From: Microbacteriaceae bacterium
GTDB taxonomy: Bacteria > Actinomycetota > Actinomycetes > Actinomycetales > Microbacteriaceae
Direction: 5' to 3'
DNA length: 64,000 bases
Assembly: GCA_025463545.1 (NCBI GenBank)
Contig: JAODAR010000007.1
Span: 62,001 to 126,000 of the forward strand
In this document: piece after piece, positions 1 to 9,631 of the stretch
Numbering within the stretch: position 1 is the first letter of the stretch
How the letters are laid out: each line of letters begins with the position of its first letter
Notes under the pieces: generated by a model
Seen by the model: the letters and a program-made list of their open reading frames with translations, nothing else
Databases searched by the model: none
Told to the model about the DNA's origin: nothing
Program-made: the position numbers and the translations under genes

Positions 1-1
1 G

Positions 2-1264
2 GCTCTCGGCCTCGCCGTTGGCGCCGGTTTTGTCAGCCTGCTCCACACCGCGGCGCGCCATGGCGAGCGGGCGGCCGAGGTGGTGAACCCGGTGGTCCCC
101 GACGGCATCGACCAGGTGCTCGACGCCCTCGAATCGGCGGGCGTCGTGCTCGACCCCTCCAACAACGTGGTCAAGGCTTCGCCGGGCGCCGTCTCGATGG
201 GACTGGTCTGGAACCAGCATCTGGTGCACCCCGAACTCCTCGAACTCGCTGGCACGGTACGCCGCACGGGCGAGCTGGTCAGCACGACCCTCGTCCTCTC
301 CCGGGGGCCGTTCGGCGACGCGAACATGCATTTCCGGGTGCGCCTGGCCACGCTCGGCACCCGTTATGTGCTCCTCCTCGCGGAGGACCGCACTGAAGCC
401 TTTCGCCTCGACGAGGTGCGGCGCGACTTCGTCGCCAACATCAGCCACGAACTGAAGACGCCGATCGCCTCCGTCGGCCTGCTCGCCGAGGCGCTCGAAC
501 AGGCAGCGGATGACCCGGGCCAGGTTCGCCGGTTCGCCAGCCGGCTGACCACGGAGGCCGGACGCCTCGGACACCTGACCCAGGAGATCATCGAGCTTTC
601 GAGACTGCAGGCGCAGGATGCGCTCGAGCATGCCGAACTGATCGACATCGACTCCGTTGTGGCGCAGGCCGTTGACCAGAGTGCAGTCGTGGCCAACGCC
701 GACAACATCGCTCTCGCGCTCGGCCGCCCCACCGGCGCCCAGGTCTACGGCGACGAGGCGCTGCTGGTGGTGGCCGTGCACAACCTCATCGCCAACGCGG
801 TGCTCTATTCCTCCGCCAACTCCCGGGTCGGCGTCGGCGTGCGCCGCCACGAGGGAGTGGTTGAGATCGCGGTCACGGATCAGGGCGTGGGCATCCCAGA
901 GGCGGACATCGAGCGGGTGTTCGAACGCTTCTTCCGGGTCGACCAGGCTCGAGCTCGCAACACCGGCGGCAGTGGGCTCGGTCTTTCGATCGTCAAGCAC
1001 GTCGTGCAGAACCATGGCGGCGACGTGCGGGTGTGGTCGCAGGAGGGCCACGGCTCGACCTTCACGATCCGCCTCCCGGAGGCGGTCGAGGGCCCCGACC
1101 TGATCGAGCCCCCGGAGACGACGGCGTTCCCGGAAGCGACCGAGGGTCAGGACGCCGGTACGAAGCCACCCAAGGCGCCGAAAAGGGGCGCCAAGACGAA
1201 GACCAAGACCAAGACCAAAGCCAAGACCACGACGCCAGCCACCGCAACAGGAGCCACCACGTGA
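2..1264 (+). CDS. senX3: Sensor histidine kinase SenX3 (5' end outside window)
   Basis: Membrane histidine kinase of the SenX3-RegX3 phosphate-response system. The frame is open from base 2, before any start codon, so the N-terminus is missing; the first residues are the end of a hydrophobic transmembrane segment. A PAS-like region follows, then the dimerisation H-box (HELKTP around base 447) and the HATPase domain with N (NLIANAV), G1 (DQGVGIP), F (ERFFRVD) and G2 (GGSGLGLSIV) boxes. The C-terminal 50 residues are a Lys/Thr-rich low-complexity tail. It overlaps the response-regulator start by 4 nt. Family assignment rests on the motifs and on regX3 being next door. Confidence 0.9.
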   Translation, partial: ALGLAVGAGFVSLLHTAARHGERAAEVVNPVVPDGIDQVLDALESAGVVLDPSNNVVKASPGAVSMGLVWNQHLVHPELLELAGTVRRTGELVSTTLVLSRGPFGDANMHFRVRLATLGTRYVLLLAEDRTEAFRLDEVRRDFVANISHELKTPIASVGLLAEALEQAADDPGQVRRFASRLTTEAGRLGHLTQEIIELSRLQAQDALEHAELIDIDSVVAQAVDQSAVVANADNIALALGRPTGAQVYGDEALLVVAVHNLIANAVLYSSANSRVGVGVRRHEGVVEIAVTDQGVGIPEADIERVFERFFRVDQARARNTGGSGLGLSIVKHVVQNHGGDVRVWSQEGHGSTFTIRLPEAVEGPDLIEPPETTAFPEATEGQDAGTKPPKAPKRGAKTKTKTKTKAKTTTPATATGATT

Positions 1265-1941
1265 CCCACATCCTTCTCGTCGAAGACGAGATCGCGCTCA
1301 GCGAACCGCTGAGCTACCTGCTTGAACGCGAAGGCTACGAAGTGACGGTGGCCGCCGACGGCTTGACCGCGGTCAGCGAGTTCGACCGCGCCGGCGCCGA
1401 CCTCATCCTGCTCGACCTGATGCTGCCCGGCCTCCCCGGCACCGAGGTGTGCCGGCAGATTCGCGCCCGTTCCACCGTGCCGATCATCATGCTCACCGCA
1501 AAAGACTCCGAAGTCGACATCGTGGTCGGGCTCGAACTCGGCGCCGACGACTACGTGACCAAGCCGTACTCAACCCGGGAACTTCTCGCGCGCATCCGTG
1601 CCATCATGCGGCGTCGAACGGATGCTGGCGCCGACGACGACAACGTGCTCACCGCTGGCACCGTGAGCATGGACGTCGAGCGGCACACCGTTTCGGTGTC
1701 CGGCGTCGAGGTTTCCATGCCGCTCAAGGAATTCGAGTTGCTCGAGCTGTTGATGCGAAACGCCGGCCGGGTGCTCACCCGTGGCCAGCTGATCGACCGG
1801 GTCTGGGGCGTTGACTATTTCGGCGACACGAAGACACTGGACGTGCACATCAAGCGCATCCGTTCACGCATCGAGGCCGTTCCGTCGGAGCCGACCATGC
1901 TCGTGACGGTGCGAGGACTCGGCTACCGCTTCGAGGCCTAA
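1261..1941 (+). CDS. regX3: Response regulator RegX3 (OmpR family)
   Basis: Two-component response regulator of 226 aa, partner of the upstream kinase. The GTG start overlaps the kinase stop (GTGA) and has an AGGAG site about 9 nt upstream; a longer open frame exists upstream but runs inside senX3. The receiver domain (residues 1-120) shows the acidic pocket (VEDE), the phosphoacceptor Asp in LLDLMLPG, the Thr in MLTAK and the Lys in VTKPYS. The C-terminal winged helix (130-226) ends in the conserved RGLGYRF motif. In the family it controls phosphate uptake genes such as pst and phoA; that role here is inferred. Confidence 0.92.
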   Translation: MTHILLVEDEIALSEPLSYLLEREGYEVTVAADGLTAVSEFDRAGADLILLDLMLPGLPGTEVCRQIRARSTVPIIMLTAKDSEVDIVVGLELGADDYVTKPYSTRELLARIRAIMRRRTDAGADDDNVLTAGTVSMDVERHTVSVSGVEVSMPLKEFELLELLMRNAGRVLTRGQLIDRVWGVDYFGDTKTLDVHIKRIRSRIEAVPSEPTMLVTVRGLGYRFEA

Positions 1942-1970
1942 GCAGCCCCTCCGTCCCATCGCGACGTCCG

Positions 1971-2028
1971 TGAGGGGCCAGGAAACCCTGGTTGCAGCCC
2001 TCGCTCACTAGTCTTTGTTGGCCCCTCA
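1971..2028. terminator. Inverted repeat between convergent genes
   Basis: A perfect 10-bp inverted repeat (1971-1980 TGAGGGGCCA and 2019-2028) encloses a 38-nt loop that holds a smaller hairpin (CCAGG/CCTGG). It lies between the 3' ends of regX3 and the convergent lipoprotein gene, so a bidirectional terminator is likely, although no T-tract is present. Confidence 0.45.
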
Positions 2029-2065
2029 TCGGGCGCCAGGGACGCGCGGGGAGCGGGGAGCGGGC

Positions 2066-2614
2066 CTACGGCGCGACGGTGGGGGTGGGCTCCGGTGTTG
2101 CCGTCGGCCCAGCGGAGGGCGTGATGGTGGTGAGCGGCGTGGGTTCCGGCGTCGGCACGAGGGTGGCGTACTGCGGGAGCGTGCCATCGAGCACGGGCAC
2201 CAGCAGCTCGACGCCGGTGGTCTCGCCGTACTGCACGAAGACCGGCATCAGCGAGCCGGGCTTGCTGTCGATCTCTTGGAACGTCACAGCGGGGGAGTCA
2301 GCGCCGAGGTTGGCCGTGGAGTTGGCCTGAACGTTGATGCTGCGGGTGACCTTGTCGCCGCCGGACTCGTACTGCACCTTGACGCTCTGCGCCTTGTCGC
2401 CCTGGTTGACGAGGGTGGCGATGAAGTTCGCGGCGCCCGCATTGTCACTGATCAGCAGTGCGTTGCGCACAGCGACGTCGCCGACGTTCCCGCTCACACC
2501 GTCGCTGGCGTCGTAGTGGATGGTCGTGGCCTGGGGTGCGAAAAACCCGCAGGCGCTGGTTCCCAACAGAATTCCAGCCGACAGAACGACGGATGCCGCG
2601 ATACGCGCCCTCAC
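2066..2614 (-). CDS. Small secreted lipoprotein, function unknown
   Basis: Predicted exported lipoprotein of 182 aa. A GTG start at 2614 is chosen because a GGAGG site lies 5 nt upstream; a TTG four codons earlier would itself be part of that site. The N-terminus has Arg residues, a hydrophobic stretch and a lipobox-like GTSAC, so Cys about 21 would be lipidated. The mature part is a roughly 110-residue beta-rich domain, followed by a Pro/Thr-rich tail with repeated TPEPTP units. Similar lipoproteins lie next to regX3/carD in related actinobacteria; no activity can be assigned. It converges on regX3. Confidence 0.75.
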   Translation of the reverse strand: MRARIAASVVLSAGILLGTSACGFFAPQATTIHYDASDGVSGNVGDVAVRNALLISDNAGAANFIATLVNQGDKAQSVKVQYESGGDKVTRSINVQANSTANLGADSPAVTFQEIDSKPGSLMPVFVQYGETTGVELLVPVLDGTLPQYATLVPTPEPTPLTTITPSAGPTATPEPTPTVAP

Positions 2615-2780
2615 ACAGACCTCCAACAGTTCAGCGCCAAGCCTGGATGGCTGGGGCGCTGCAGATTCGCTTTGAGTTTAGCGTACCGGTGCGGGCGGGC
2701 GAGGGCGGGTTGGCCCGTCGGGGCGCGGGCTGGCGGCCGAGGGTGTCAGGCTCGGCGAACCCTACCACCGCCGGCTGTGG

Positions 2781-2811
2781 TATCCTAGACGTTGCTGAAG
2801 GGAAAGTGATA
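2781..2811 (+). promoter_or_regulatory. Candidate carD promoter -10 and ribosome binding site
   Basis: TATCCT at 2781-2786 is a plausible -10 element 26 nt before the carD start, and GAAGGGAAAG at about 2797-2806 is the ribosome binding site. No convincing -35 element is visible. Confidence 0.35.
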
Positions 2812-2812
2812 C

Positions 2813-3295
2813 ATGCTTTTTGAGGTTGGCGAAACCGTCGTTTATCCACACCACGGAGCTGCAACGATCACCGAGGTGAAGAAGCGGATCATCAAGGGCG
2901 AAGAAAAACTCTACCTCAAGCTCAATGTCACCCAGGGCGATCTCACCATCGAGGTTCCGGCCGAGAACGTCGACCTGGTCGGCGTTCGCGATGTGATCGG
3001 CCAGGAGGGCCTCGACAAGGTTTTCGAAGTGCTGCGCGCACCGTTCACCGAAGAGCCCACCAACTGGTCCCGTCGCTACAAGGCGAATCTCGAGAAGCTC
3101 GCTTCGGGTGACGTGATCAAGGTGTCGGAGGTCGTACGCGACCTGTGGCGCCGCGACCAGGACCGCGGCCTGTCCGCCGGAGAGAAGCGGATGCTGGCCA
3201 AGGCGCGCCAGATCCTCATTTCCGAATTGGCCCTGGCCGAGAAGACCGATGAGGAGAAGGCGTCCAGCGTTCTCGATGAGGTTCTTGCTTCGTAG
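2813..3295 (+). CDS. carD: CarD family transcriptional regulator
   Basis: RNA polymerase-binding regulator of 160 aa, the usual length for the family. The N-terminal Tudor-like RNAP-interaction domain (residues 1-55, starting [15 protein letters not shown]) is followed by an alpha-helical DNA-binding domain containing the RW-type motif (NWSRRYKAN) and the [22 protein letters not shown] segment. CarD binds the RNAP beta subunit and stabilises open complexes, especially at rRNA promoters. The ATG has a GAAGGG site, and a hairpin terminator follows, so it is probably transcribed separately from the downstream isoprenoid gene. Confidence 0.95.
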   Translation: MLFEVGETVVYPHHGAATITEVKKRIIKGEEKLYLKLNVTQGDLTIEVPAENVDLVGVRDVIGQEGLDKVFEVLRAPFTEEPTNWSRRYKANLEKLASGDVIKVSEVVRDLWRRDQDRGLSAGEKRMLAKARQILISELALAEKTDEEKASSVLDEVLAS

Positions 3296-3307
3296 TCCAG
3301 ATTTCAT

Positions 3308-3338
3308 GGAAGGCGGCGCCGGCAGGTGCCGCCTTTCC
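3308..3338 (+). terminator. Rho-independent-like terminator after carD
   Basis: Stem AAGGCGGC (3310-3317) pairs with GCCGCCTT (3328-3335), and inner GGCA/TGCC-type pairing shortens the loop. It lies 15 nt past the carD stop. Confidence 0.7.
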
Positions 3339-3407
3339 TATGTTCCCGCACTGTTGCCGCTGTTTTTCCCTTGATTCCTTCCCCCCTTCACCAGATAGCC
3401 TCCAGTC

Positions 3408-4667
3408 ATGACTGATTCCCCCACGCCGGTCGTCGCGGTCATCGTGGTCGCCGCCGGTAGTGGTACCCGGCTGGGTTCGGCCGGTCCCAAGGCCTTCCAG
3501 CCCCTCCGCGGGCGCACGATGCTCGAGCATGCGCTGTCCGGCGTGTTCCTGATGAGCGAACCGGCCCAGGTCATCGTTGTGGCCCCGCCCGTACTCATCG
3601 CTGAGGCACGCACGATCGCCGAACGAGTGGCCGGACCCCTCACTACCCTCGTCGACGTGGTCGCCGGCGGAAGCAACCGGCAGGAGTCGGTCGCACGCGG
3701 ACTCGCAGCTGTGGCCGCGGGCATCCGTATTGTGCTGGTGCACGACGCCGCTCGCGCGCTGACGCCCGCCGCCCAGTTCGACGCTGTCGTCACCGCCGTG
3801 CGCGACAGCGGCCACGGCATCGTGCCCGGGCTTGCTGTTGTCGACACGATCAAGCGAGTGGACGAGGACGGCGTCATTCTCGGCACCGTCGACCGCTCAG
3901 AACTCTCCGCAGTGCAGACACCGCAGGGTTTCCCGCGCGACCTGCTCGACGCGGTCGTGGCCACCGCTGATCTCACCGATGCGATGACGGATGACGCCGC
4001 CCTGGTCGCCGCCGCCGGCCACCCGGTGCACGCCATCCCCGGCCACCAACTGGCCTTCAAGATCACCACCCCGTGGGACCTCCGCCGCGCAGAACTGCTG
4101 CTCGCTACTGCTGGTAACGCCGACGCTCCCGCCATCACCGCCGCCGCCCGCATCGGAACGGGCATCGACGTTCACGCGTTCCAGGAGCCGGCCGAACCGG
4201 ATGCCGCCGCAGGCTCCAGCCTGTGGCTCGCCGGGTTGAAGTGGCCGGGTGAGCGTCCGCTGGCCGGACACAGCGACGGCGACGCGGTCAGCCATGCCAT
4301 CTGCGACGCGCTGCTCTCAGCCGCCGGCCTCGGCGATATCGGCGGCGTCTTCGGGACCGCAGACGACCGTTTCGCGGGCGCCCACGGCGAGGTCTTCCTC
4401 CGCGAAACCCTGCGCCTGCTCGGTGTCGCCGGCTTCCAGGTCGGCAACGTCTCGGTGCAGTTGGTCGGCAACCGGCCCAAGCTCGCCCCGCGGCGGGCTG
4501 AAGCTGAGGCGCTCCTCTCCGGCATCCTGGATGCCCCGGTCTCGCTGTCAGCCACGACCACGGACACGCTCGGCTTCACCGGGCGCGGCGAGGGCGTTGC
4601 GGCCATCGCCACGGCGCTGGTGGTCCCGGTAACCGGCGGCAGCCCTGACCTAAGCTGGGAAGCGTGA
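3408..4667 (+). CDS. ispDF: Bifunctional IspD-IspF (MEP cytidylyltransferase / MEcPP synthase)
   Basis: Fusion enzyme of 419 aa for two non-consecutive steps of the MEP isoprenoid pathway. Residues 1 to about 235 are IspD, which makes CDP-methylerythritol from MEP and CTP; the nucleotide-binding loop AAGSGTRLG, the following Lys and the HDAAR motif are visible. Residues from about 247 are IspF, which cyclises CDP-ME 2-phosphate; it has the metal-binding DVHAF motif, HSDGD and the [14 protein letters not shown] segment. Fusions of this type are common in Microbacteriaceae and elsewhere. The stop overlaps the cysS GTG start by 4 nt, so the two genes are probably cotranscribed and coupled. Confidence 0.96.
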   Translation: MTDSPTPVVAVIVVAAGSGTRLGSAGPKAFQPLRGRTMLEHALSGVFLMSEPAQVIVVAPPVLIAEARTIAERVAGPLTTLVDVVAGGSNRQESVARGLAAVAAGIRIVLVHDAARALTPAAQFDAVVTAVRDSGHGIVPGLAVVDTIKRVDEDGVILGTVDRSELSAVQTPQGFPRDLLDAVVATADLTDAMTDDAALVAAAGHPVHAIPGHQLAFKITTPWDLRRAELLLATAGNADAPAITAAARIGTGIDVHAFQEPAEPDAAAGSSLWLAGLKWPGERPLAGHSDGDAVSHAICDALLSAAGLGDIGGVFGTADDRFAGAHGEVFLRETLRLLGVAGFQVGNVSVQLVGNRPKLAPRRAEAEALLSGILDAPVSLSATTTDTLGFTGRGEGVAAIATALVVPVTGGSPDLSWEA

Positions 4668-6109
4668 CTGTGCGACTCTATGATTCGAAGACCCAGGGTC
4701 TTCGTGACTTCACCCCCCTCATACCGGGCCAGGTCGGAATCTACGTCTGCGGTCCCACCGTGCAGTCGTCCCCGCACATCGGTCACCTGCGGAGCGCGCT
4801 CGTCTACGATCAGCTCCGCCGCTGGCTGACCTACCGCGGCAATATCGTCACCTTCGTGCGCAACGTCACCGACATCGACGACAAGATCCTGTTGAACGCT
4901 GCCGGGAACAACGCCTCGGGGAATACGTCCTCTGAGAACACCGAGGAGTGGTGGGCACTCGCCTATCGCTACGAGCTCGAGTTCACCGCCGGTTACCAGC
5001 GGCTCGGCATCCTCGCCCCCACGTACGAGCCGCGTGCAACGGCCAGCATCCAGCAGATGCAGGAGATCATTGCGCGACTGGTCTCCAACGGACACGCCTA
5101 CCCGGCAGCCGACGACTCCGGCGACGTGTACTTCGACACGAAAAGCTGGCCGGCGTACGGCGAGCTCACCAGGCAGAAGCTTGACAACATGGAGGCTGCT
5201 GCCGACGCCGACCCGCGCGGCAAGCGTGATCCGCGTGACTTCGCCCTGTGGAAGGGCCACAAGGGCGCCGAACCGGCTTCGGCGTCGTGGCCGTCGCCGT
5301 GGGGTGACGGACGGCCCGGTTGGCACATCGAGTGCTCCGCGATGGCGGCCCGCTACCTGGGCTCACAGTTCGACATCCACGGCGGCGGTCTCGACCTCCG
5401 CTTCCCGCACCACGAGAACGAGCTGGCCCAGTCCACGGCGGCCGGCGACGCCTTCGCGAACTACTGGGTGCACAATGGGCTGGTCAACGTCAACGGCCAG
5501 AAGATGTCCAAGTCGCTCGGCAACTCGATCTACGCCGCCGAGCTGCTCGGTCAAGCGCGTGCGATCGTGGTGCGCTACTACCTCGGTGCTGCGCACTACC
5601 GCTCCACCATCGACTACCACGACGGCTCCCTCATCGAGGCGGAAGCGGCACTCGAACGCATCGAGAGCTTCCTCGACCGGGCGGACCGGCGCCTCGCCGA
5701 CACCCGGTTCGCCGGATCCGGCGTTGAGATCGTGCCGGCGGAGTTCGCCGAGGCCATGGACGACGACCTCGCCGTTCCGCAGGCGCTCGGTGTGCTCCAC
5801 GAAACCGTGCGCGCCGGCAACGCCGCGCTCGACGCCGAAGACCTGCACGCTGCGGCATCCGCTCGTGGACAGGTGCTCGCAATGAGCGAAGTTCTCGGGA
5901 TCAACCCGCTGTCGCCCGAATGGGCCGTGGCAACGGATGAACCGGCCATGGTCGCACTGACCGCCCTCGTCGAGCGCCTGCTCGATGACCGGGAGATCGC
6001 CAGGCAGGCTCGCGACTACGCGGCCGCAGACCGAATCCGGGACGAACTCGTCGCCGCCGGAATCACTATCGAAGACACCCCGACGGGTGCCCATTGGAGT
6101 TTTGACTGA
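4664..6109 (+). CDS. cysS: Cysteinyl-tRNA synthetase
   Basis: Class I aminoacyl-tRNA synthetase of 481 aa that charges tRNA-Cys. The GTG start overlaps the ispDF stop. The HIGH-type motif PHIGHLRSA lies near residue 37, the first zinc ligand is in YVCGPTV, further zinc ligands are in the ECSAM and FPHHENE segments, and the KMSKS loop is present (QKMSKSLGN, near residue 280). The helical anticodon-binding domain ends with the usual [11 protein letters not shown] motif. Its stop shares one base with the rlmB start (TGATG). The ispDF-cysS-rlmB order is widespread in actinobacteria. Confidence 0.97.
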   Translation: MTVRLYDSKTQGLRDFTPLIPGQVGIYVCGPTVQSSPHIGHLRSALVYDQLRRWLTYRGNIVTFVRNVTDIDDKILLNAAGNNASGNTSSENTEEWWALAYRYELEFTAGYQRLGILAPTYEPRATASIQQMQEIIARLVSNGHAYPAADDSGDVYFDTKSWPAYGELTRQKLDNMEAAADADPRGKRDPRDFALWKGHKGAEPASASWPSPWGDGRPGWHIECSAMAARYLGSQFDIHGGGLDLRFPHHENELAQSTAAGDAFANYWVHNGLVNVNGQKMSKSLGNSIYAAELLGQARAIVVRYYLGAAHYRSTIDYHDGSLIEAEAALERIESFLDRADRRLADTRFAGSGVEIVPAEFAEAMDDDLAVPQALGVLHETVRAGNAALDAEDLHAAASARGQVLAMSEVLGINPLSPEWAVATDEPAMVALTALVERLLDDREIARQARDYAAADRIRDELVAAGITIEDTPTGAHWSFD

Positions 6110-7191
6110 TGAAGAACACAGGCGGAAAGCCCCGCGCCGGGGCCGTGCGCAAGGGAACCCGCGGACCGCAGGTCGGTTCGGGCGGACAGGGCCGCCAGGC
6201 CCTCGAGGGCAAGAAGCCCACCCCCAAGGCCGAGGATCGTCCGTACCACCCCGCGGGCAAGCGCAAGGCTGCCCAGGACCGGTACGCGGCTGCAGGCGGC
6301 GGCGGTCGTCGTGCAGCCGGCGCGTCCAGGGATGACGGGCAGGGTGCCCCGCGCAGCGGATCGCGACCCGGTTCCCGCGGCACCGGCAACACCGGCGGTG
6401 GCGGAACATCCACCCGCAAGGCCAAGCAGATCGACGAGCACGAAGTAGTCACCGGCCGGAACTCCGTGCTCGAGGCGCTCCGTGCCAAGATCCCCGCTTC
6501 GGCTCTGTACATCGCCACCCGCATCGAGATGGACGAGCGGGTCAAGGAAGTCCTCTCCCTGGCCAACAACCGCAACATTCCGATTCTCGAGGTCATGCGC
6601 CCCGAACTCGACCGGCTGGCCGGCCGTGACGCCGTGCACCAGGGCCTCGCGCTCAAGGTGCCCGCGTACGAGTACGCCCACCCGATCGAACTGCTCGACC
6701 TCACCATCAGCCGCGGTCACAAGCCGCTGTTCGTCGCCCTCGACGGCATCACCGACCCGCGGAACCTGGGCGCCATCATCCGTTCCACCGCCGCGTTCGG
6801 CGGCCACGGAGTGATCGTGCCGCAGCGTCGGTCGGTCGGCGTCACCGCGTCAGCATGGAAGACATCGGCTGGCGCAGCAGCACGCACGCCGGTGGCCATG
6901 GCCACCAACCTCACCCAGACGCTCAAGGCGCTCAAGGAGCGCGGCGTCTTCGTGCTCGGGCTCGACGGCGGCGGCGACGTGACGCTGCCGGGCCTCGCGC
7001 TGGCCGACCGCCCGGTCGTCATTGTCGTCGGCAGCGAGGGCAAGGGCCTGTCCCGCCTCGTCACCGAGACCTGCGACGCGATCGTTTCGATTCCGATCAG
7101 CTCCGGAACCGAGAGCCTGAACGCGGGCATCGCAGCATCCGTCACGCTGTACGAGGTGTCGCGCCTGCGCGCTGAGGCCCGGGCCTCCTAG
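6109..7191 (+). CDS. rlmB: 23S rRNA 2'-O-methyltransferase RlmB (SpoU/TrmH family)
   Basis: AdoMet-dependent RNA ribose methyltransferase of 360 aa. The first 105 or so residues are Gly/Arg/Lys-rich and probably disordered, as in actinobacterial members. An L30e-like substrate-binding domain (about 110-190) follows, beginning at [12 protein letters not shown]. The knotted SpoU catalytic domain carries motif 1 ([16 protein letters not shown]), motif 2 (VVGSEGKGL) and motif 3 ([15 protein letters not shown]). In E. coli the family modifies G2251 of 23S rRNA. It is the last gene of the ispDF-cysS run and converges on the DUF4032 gene. Confidence 0.93.
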   Translation: MKNTGGKPRAGAVRKGTRGPQVGSGGQGRQALEGKKPTPKAEDRPYHPAGKRKAAQDRYAAAGGGGRRAAGASRDDGQGAPRSGSRPGSRGTGNTGGGGTSTRKAKQIDEHEVVTGRNSVLEALRAKIPASALYIATRIEMDERVKEVLSLANNRNIPILEVMRPELDRLAGRDAVHQGLALKVPAYEYAHPIELLDLTISRGHKPLFVALDGITDPRNLGAIIRSTAAFGGHGVIVPQRRSVGVTASAWKTSAGAAARTPVAMATNLTQTLKALKERGVFVLGLDGGGDVTLPGLALADRPVVIVVGSEGKGLSRLVTETCDAIVSIPISSGTESLNAGIAASVTLYEVSRLRAEARAS

Positions 7192-7240
7192 CCAAGCCGT
7201 CGTTCGGCGATGACACGGGCGGCGGATGCCCCGGCGGCGG

Positions 7241-8533
7241 CTAGACGTTCAGGCGCCAGTCGGCCTCGGCGTCCGCGCCCTGCGGCAGGGTGATCGGCAC
7301 GGTGATCGAATCGGTCGGCGGGCCGATCACGGTTGCCTCGTCGCGGCGGTCGCGCAGCACGTTCTGCACGTAGGACGTGACCGCTTCGGCGAGCGGAATG
7401 TCGCGGCCCTGGTTCTGCGCCATGTACCACCGGTGGTCGAGCAACTGATGGAAAACCTCGGCGGGCTCGAGCCTGCCCTTGAGGTCGCTCGGGATGGCGC
7501 GCACCACGGGTTCGAACACACGAACCAGCCACTCGTGCGCCATCATCTCCTCGTCGGAATTCTCCGCGCCGAATGCGGCACGGTAGGAATCAAGGTCGTT
7601 GAGCAGCCGCCGGGCCTGGTTCTCTTCGGCGTCCAGCCCTGTGAGCCGCAGCAGCCGACGCTGGTGGTGGCCGGCATCGACCACCTTCGGCCGAATCCGC
7701 ACGGTGGCGCCGGCCTGGCCGATCGTGATGCCGAGCTCCTCGATGTCAAAGCCGAGGTTGTTCAACCGTTCGACCCGATCGGTGATGCGCCACCGCTCGG
7801 AGCTGGCGAACGATTCCGGCCCGGTGAGCTCCTTCCAGAGCACCCGGTAGGCGGCCATGATGCCATTACTGATACGGATGGGGTCCAGCTCGTCGGCGAC
7901 GCGGCCGCCGGCTTCAAGGTCCATCAGTTCACCTGCGATGTTGACCCGCGCGATCTCAAGGTCGTTTTCGCGCTGCCCGTTGGACAGGCCGCCGGGGTAC
8001 AGCTGCCCGGTTTCCGCGTCTACAAGGTAGGCGGCAAACGCGCCGGCGTCGCGGCGGAACAGGGTGTTCGATAGCGACACATCGCCCCAGAACAGGCCGA
8101 CCATGTGAACCCGCACCAGCAGCACCGCGAGCGCGTCGACCAGTCGGGTCGCGGTATCCGGTCGGAGAGTCTGCGAGAACAGGGCGCGGTAGGGGAGGGA
8201 GAACTTGAGGTGCCGGGTGACAAGCACGGAGTTCAGCGGCTCGCCATCCTCATCGGTTCGGTTGGTGATCACCGCGAGCGGTTCGACACAGGGAAGTTCC
8301 AGGCCCTGCAGGGTGCGAAGCATCTCGTACTCGCGCTTGGCCATTTCGCTGGTGGTCTCCTTGATCGCGATGACGCGACCACTGAGATGTGCGAAGCGTA
8401 CGAGGTGCCGGGAGATACCCTTCGGCAGCGACGCGATGAATTCGTTCGGCCAGGCGTCCAGCGGCAGGTGCCAGGGCAGGTCGAGGAGGGCCGGATCTGC
8501 CGTGGCGGAAGTGATGTTCAGGGATCCGCTCAT
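7241..8533 (-). CDS. DUF4032 domain protein with kinase-like N-terminus
   Basis: 430-aa cytosolic protein of a conserved actinobacterial family. The N-terminal half looks like a protein kinase/lipopolysaccharide kinase fold: a Lys in AIKE (residue 58), a Glu in the following helix, a catalytic-loop-like WGDVSLSN (Asp151, Asn156) and a DxE in LVDAETG (about 173) in place of DFG. The C-terminal half (from about 215) is the DUF4032 region, containing repeated ELG/ITIGQAGATVRIRPKVVDAGHH-type segments. No substrate is known for the family. It is transcribed alone, convergent with rlmB and divergent from the next gene. Confidence 0.8.
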   Translation of the reverse strand: MSGSLNITSATADPALLDLPWHLPLDAWPNEFIASLPKGISRHLVRFAHLSGRVIAIKETTSEMAKREYEMLRTLQGLELPCVEPLAVITNRTDEDGEPLNSVLVTRHLKFSLPYRALFSQTLRPDTATRLVDALAVLLVRVHMVGLFWGDVSLSNTLFRRDAGAFAAYLVDAETGQLYPGGLSNGQRENDLEIARVNIAGELMDLEAGGRVADELDPIRISNGIMAAYRVLWKELTGPESFASSERWRITDRVERLNNLGFDIEELGITIGQAGATVRIRPKVVDAGHHQRRLLRLTGLDAEENQARRLLNDLDSYRAAFGAENSDEEMMAHEWLVRVFEPVVRAIPSDLKGRLEPAEVFHQLLDHRWYMAQNQGRDIPLAEAVTSYVQNVLRDRRDEATVIGPPTDSITVPITLPQGADAEADWRLNV

Positions 8534-8652
8534 GATGGGAGTTTAGTCCGGGCGACGTGACGGAAACCGGGACTAGCCCGCAGTCCGGCGCACAGCTACG
8601 CTCATGCCACCAGCTTTTCGCAGCCATACCGGTGCAGGAAGAAGGCGCGATC

Positions 8653-9546
8653 ATGGCGTCAGAGCGTCAATCAACCGAAAGCCGAGGCGGCGGCGACGCC
8701 GGTGGCCCGAACCAATCGTTCGGCTCGGCGGGCAACCGGGAGCTCGAGGAGATCCACCGGGAGCTTGAGCTGCACACACTCGACGGCAATCTTGACGGTG
8801 TCCGCACCTACCGGGACGCGCTGTTTTCGCGCTACTTCACCGATCGCCCGGTCTTCACACTGGCCTGGCCGGCAGCGCTGTACATCCCGTCGGAGGCGGA
8901 CGCGAGGAAGTACTGGTTTACCGAACCACCGGCCGACCACCGGTACCGGTACTCCTGGACAGACCCGCAGCCGACCGCCAGCTCTGCCTCGGAAAAGACG
9001 GGACACCTGTTCAGTTGGGTGAATGTGTCGGCCTTGAACCCGGGCTACACCGGTGCGGCCGGTACCGGAGTGCGGATCATTCCGCAGGCCACCCTCTCCA
9101 CCGTCAAGGTCAGTGCTGACATCAGCCTGGTCGCCAACTACCACTGGTGGTACCTGGTGGGAAACTCCGCCGGATCCTCGAACTTCAGTTACAGCGGCAC
9201 GGTGTATATCGCCGTCTGGGAGATCAACCCGGTCACCGGGGTGTGGGAGTTGCTGAGGCCGTTCGCGTCCCGCAGCCTGTTCTCATTCCGCGAGAGCGGC
9301 GCTGGCGGCTCCGCCATCACCTCGACCCACCACGCTTTCGACGACCTGTCGGTCAGGATGCAACTCCACGGCGGTCACACCTACGGGATCGGCGTGGCAT
9401 TCGAAGCCCAGGTCAGTTTCGTCTGCACCGACGGGCAGGGGCATCCGTACGTGAAGCAGCCGGGGGACGACATCAGATTGTGGGCCTCGATACTCGGCGA
9501 CGTGGCGAGCATCAGTGTGGCGACCGAAACGGTGTGGATTCCTTAG
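8653..9546 (+). CDS. Hypothetical beta-rich protein
   Basis: 297-aa protein of unknown function. The ATG at 8653 is chosen because AGGAAGAAGG lies upstream; the open frame extends further back without a better site. After a Ser/Gly-rich N-terminus and a short helical part, the rest is rich in Trp, Tyr, Ser and Gly with alternating hydrophobic residues, which suggests a beta-sandwich. There is no signal peptide or transmembrane segment. It lies between the DUF4032 gene and a strong bidirectional terminator, apparently as a single-gene unit. It could be a lectin-like or tail-fibre-like fold, but this is only inferred from composition. Confidence 0.6.
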   Translation: MASERQSTESRGGGDAGGPNQSFGSAGNRELEEIHRELELHTLDGNLDGVRTYRDALFSRYFTDRPVFTLAWPAALYIPSEADARKYWFTEPPADHRYRYSWTDPQPTASSASEKTGHLFSWVNVSALNPGYTGAAGTGVRIIPQATLSTVKVSADISLVANYHWWYLVGNSAGSSNFSYSGTVYIAVWEINPVTGVWELLRPFASRSLFSFRESGAGGSAITSTHHAFDDLSVRMQLHGGHTYGIGVAFEAQVSFVCTDGQGHPYVKQPGDDIRLWASILGDVASISVATETVWIP

Positions 9547-9573
9547 GGCCGGATGCCGCAGCAAACGCAGAAC

Positions 9574-9598
9574 GGCCGGGAAGCGTTGCTTCCCGGCC
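9574..9598. terminator. Bidirectional terminator
   Basis: A perfect 11-bp stem, GGCCGGGAAGC (9574-9584) pairing with GCTTCCCGGCC (9588-9598), closes a GTT loop. It sits between the converging hypothetical gene and ugpC. Confidence 0.85.
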
Positions 9599-9631
9599 CT
9601 TCGATTGTGCGTGAGTGACCAGCGATGCTGC

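Noticed and set aside
5363..6409. A 348-aa frame antisense to cysS and rlmB
   Set aside because: Both sense genes are clearly conserved, so this is a codon-bias shadow.
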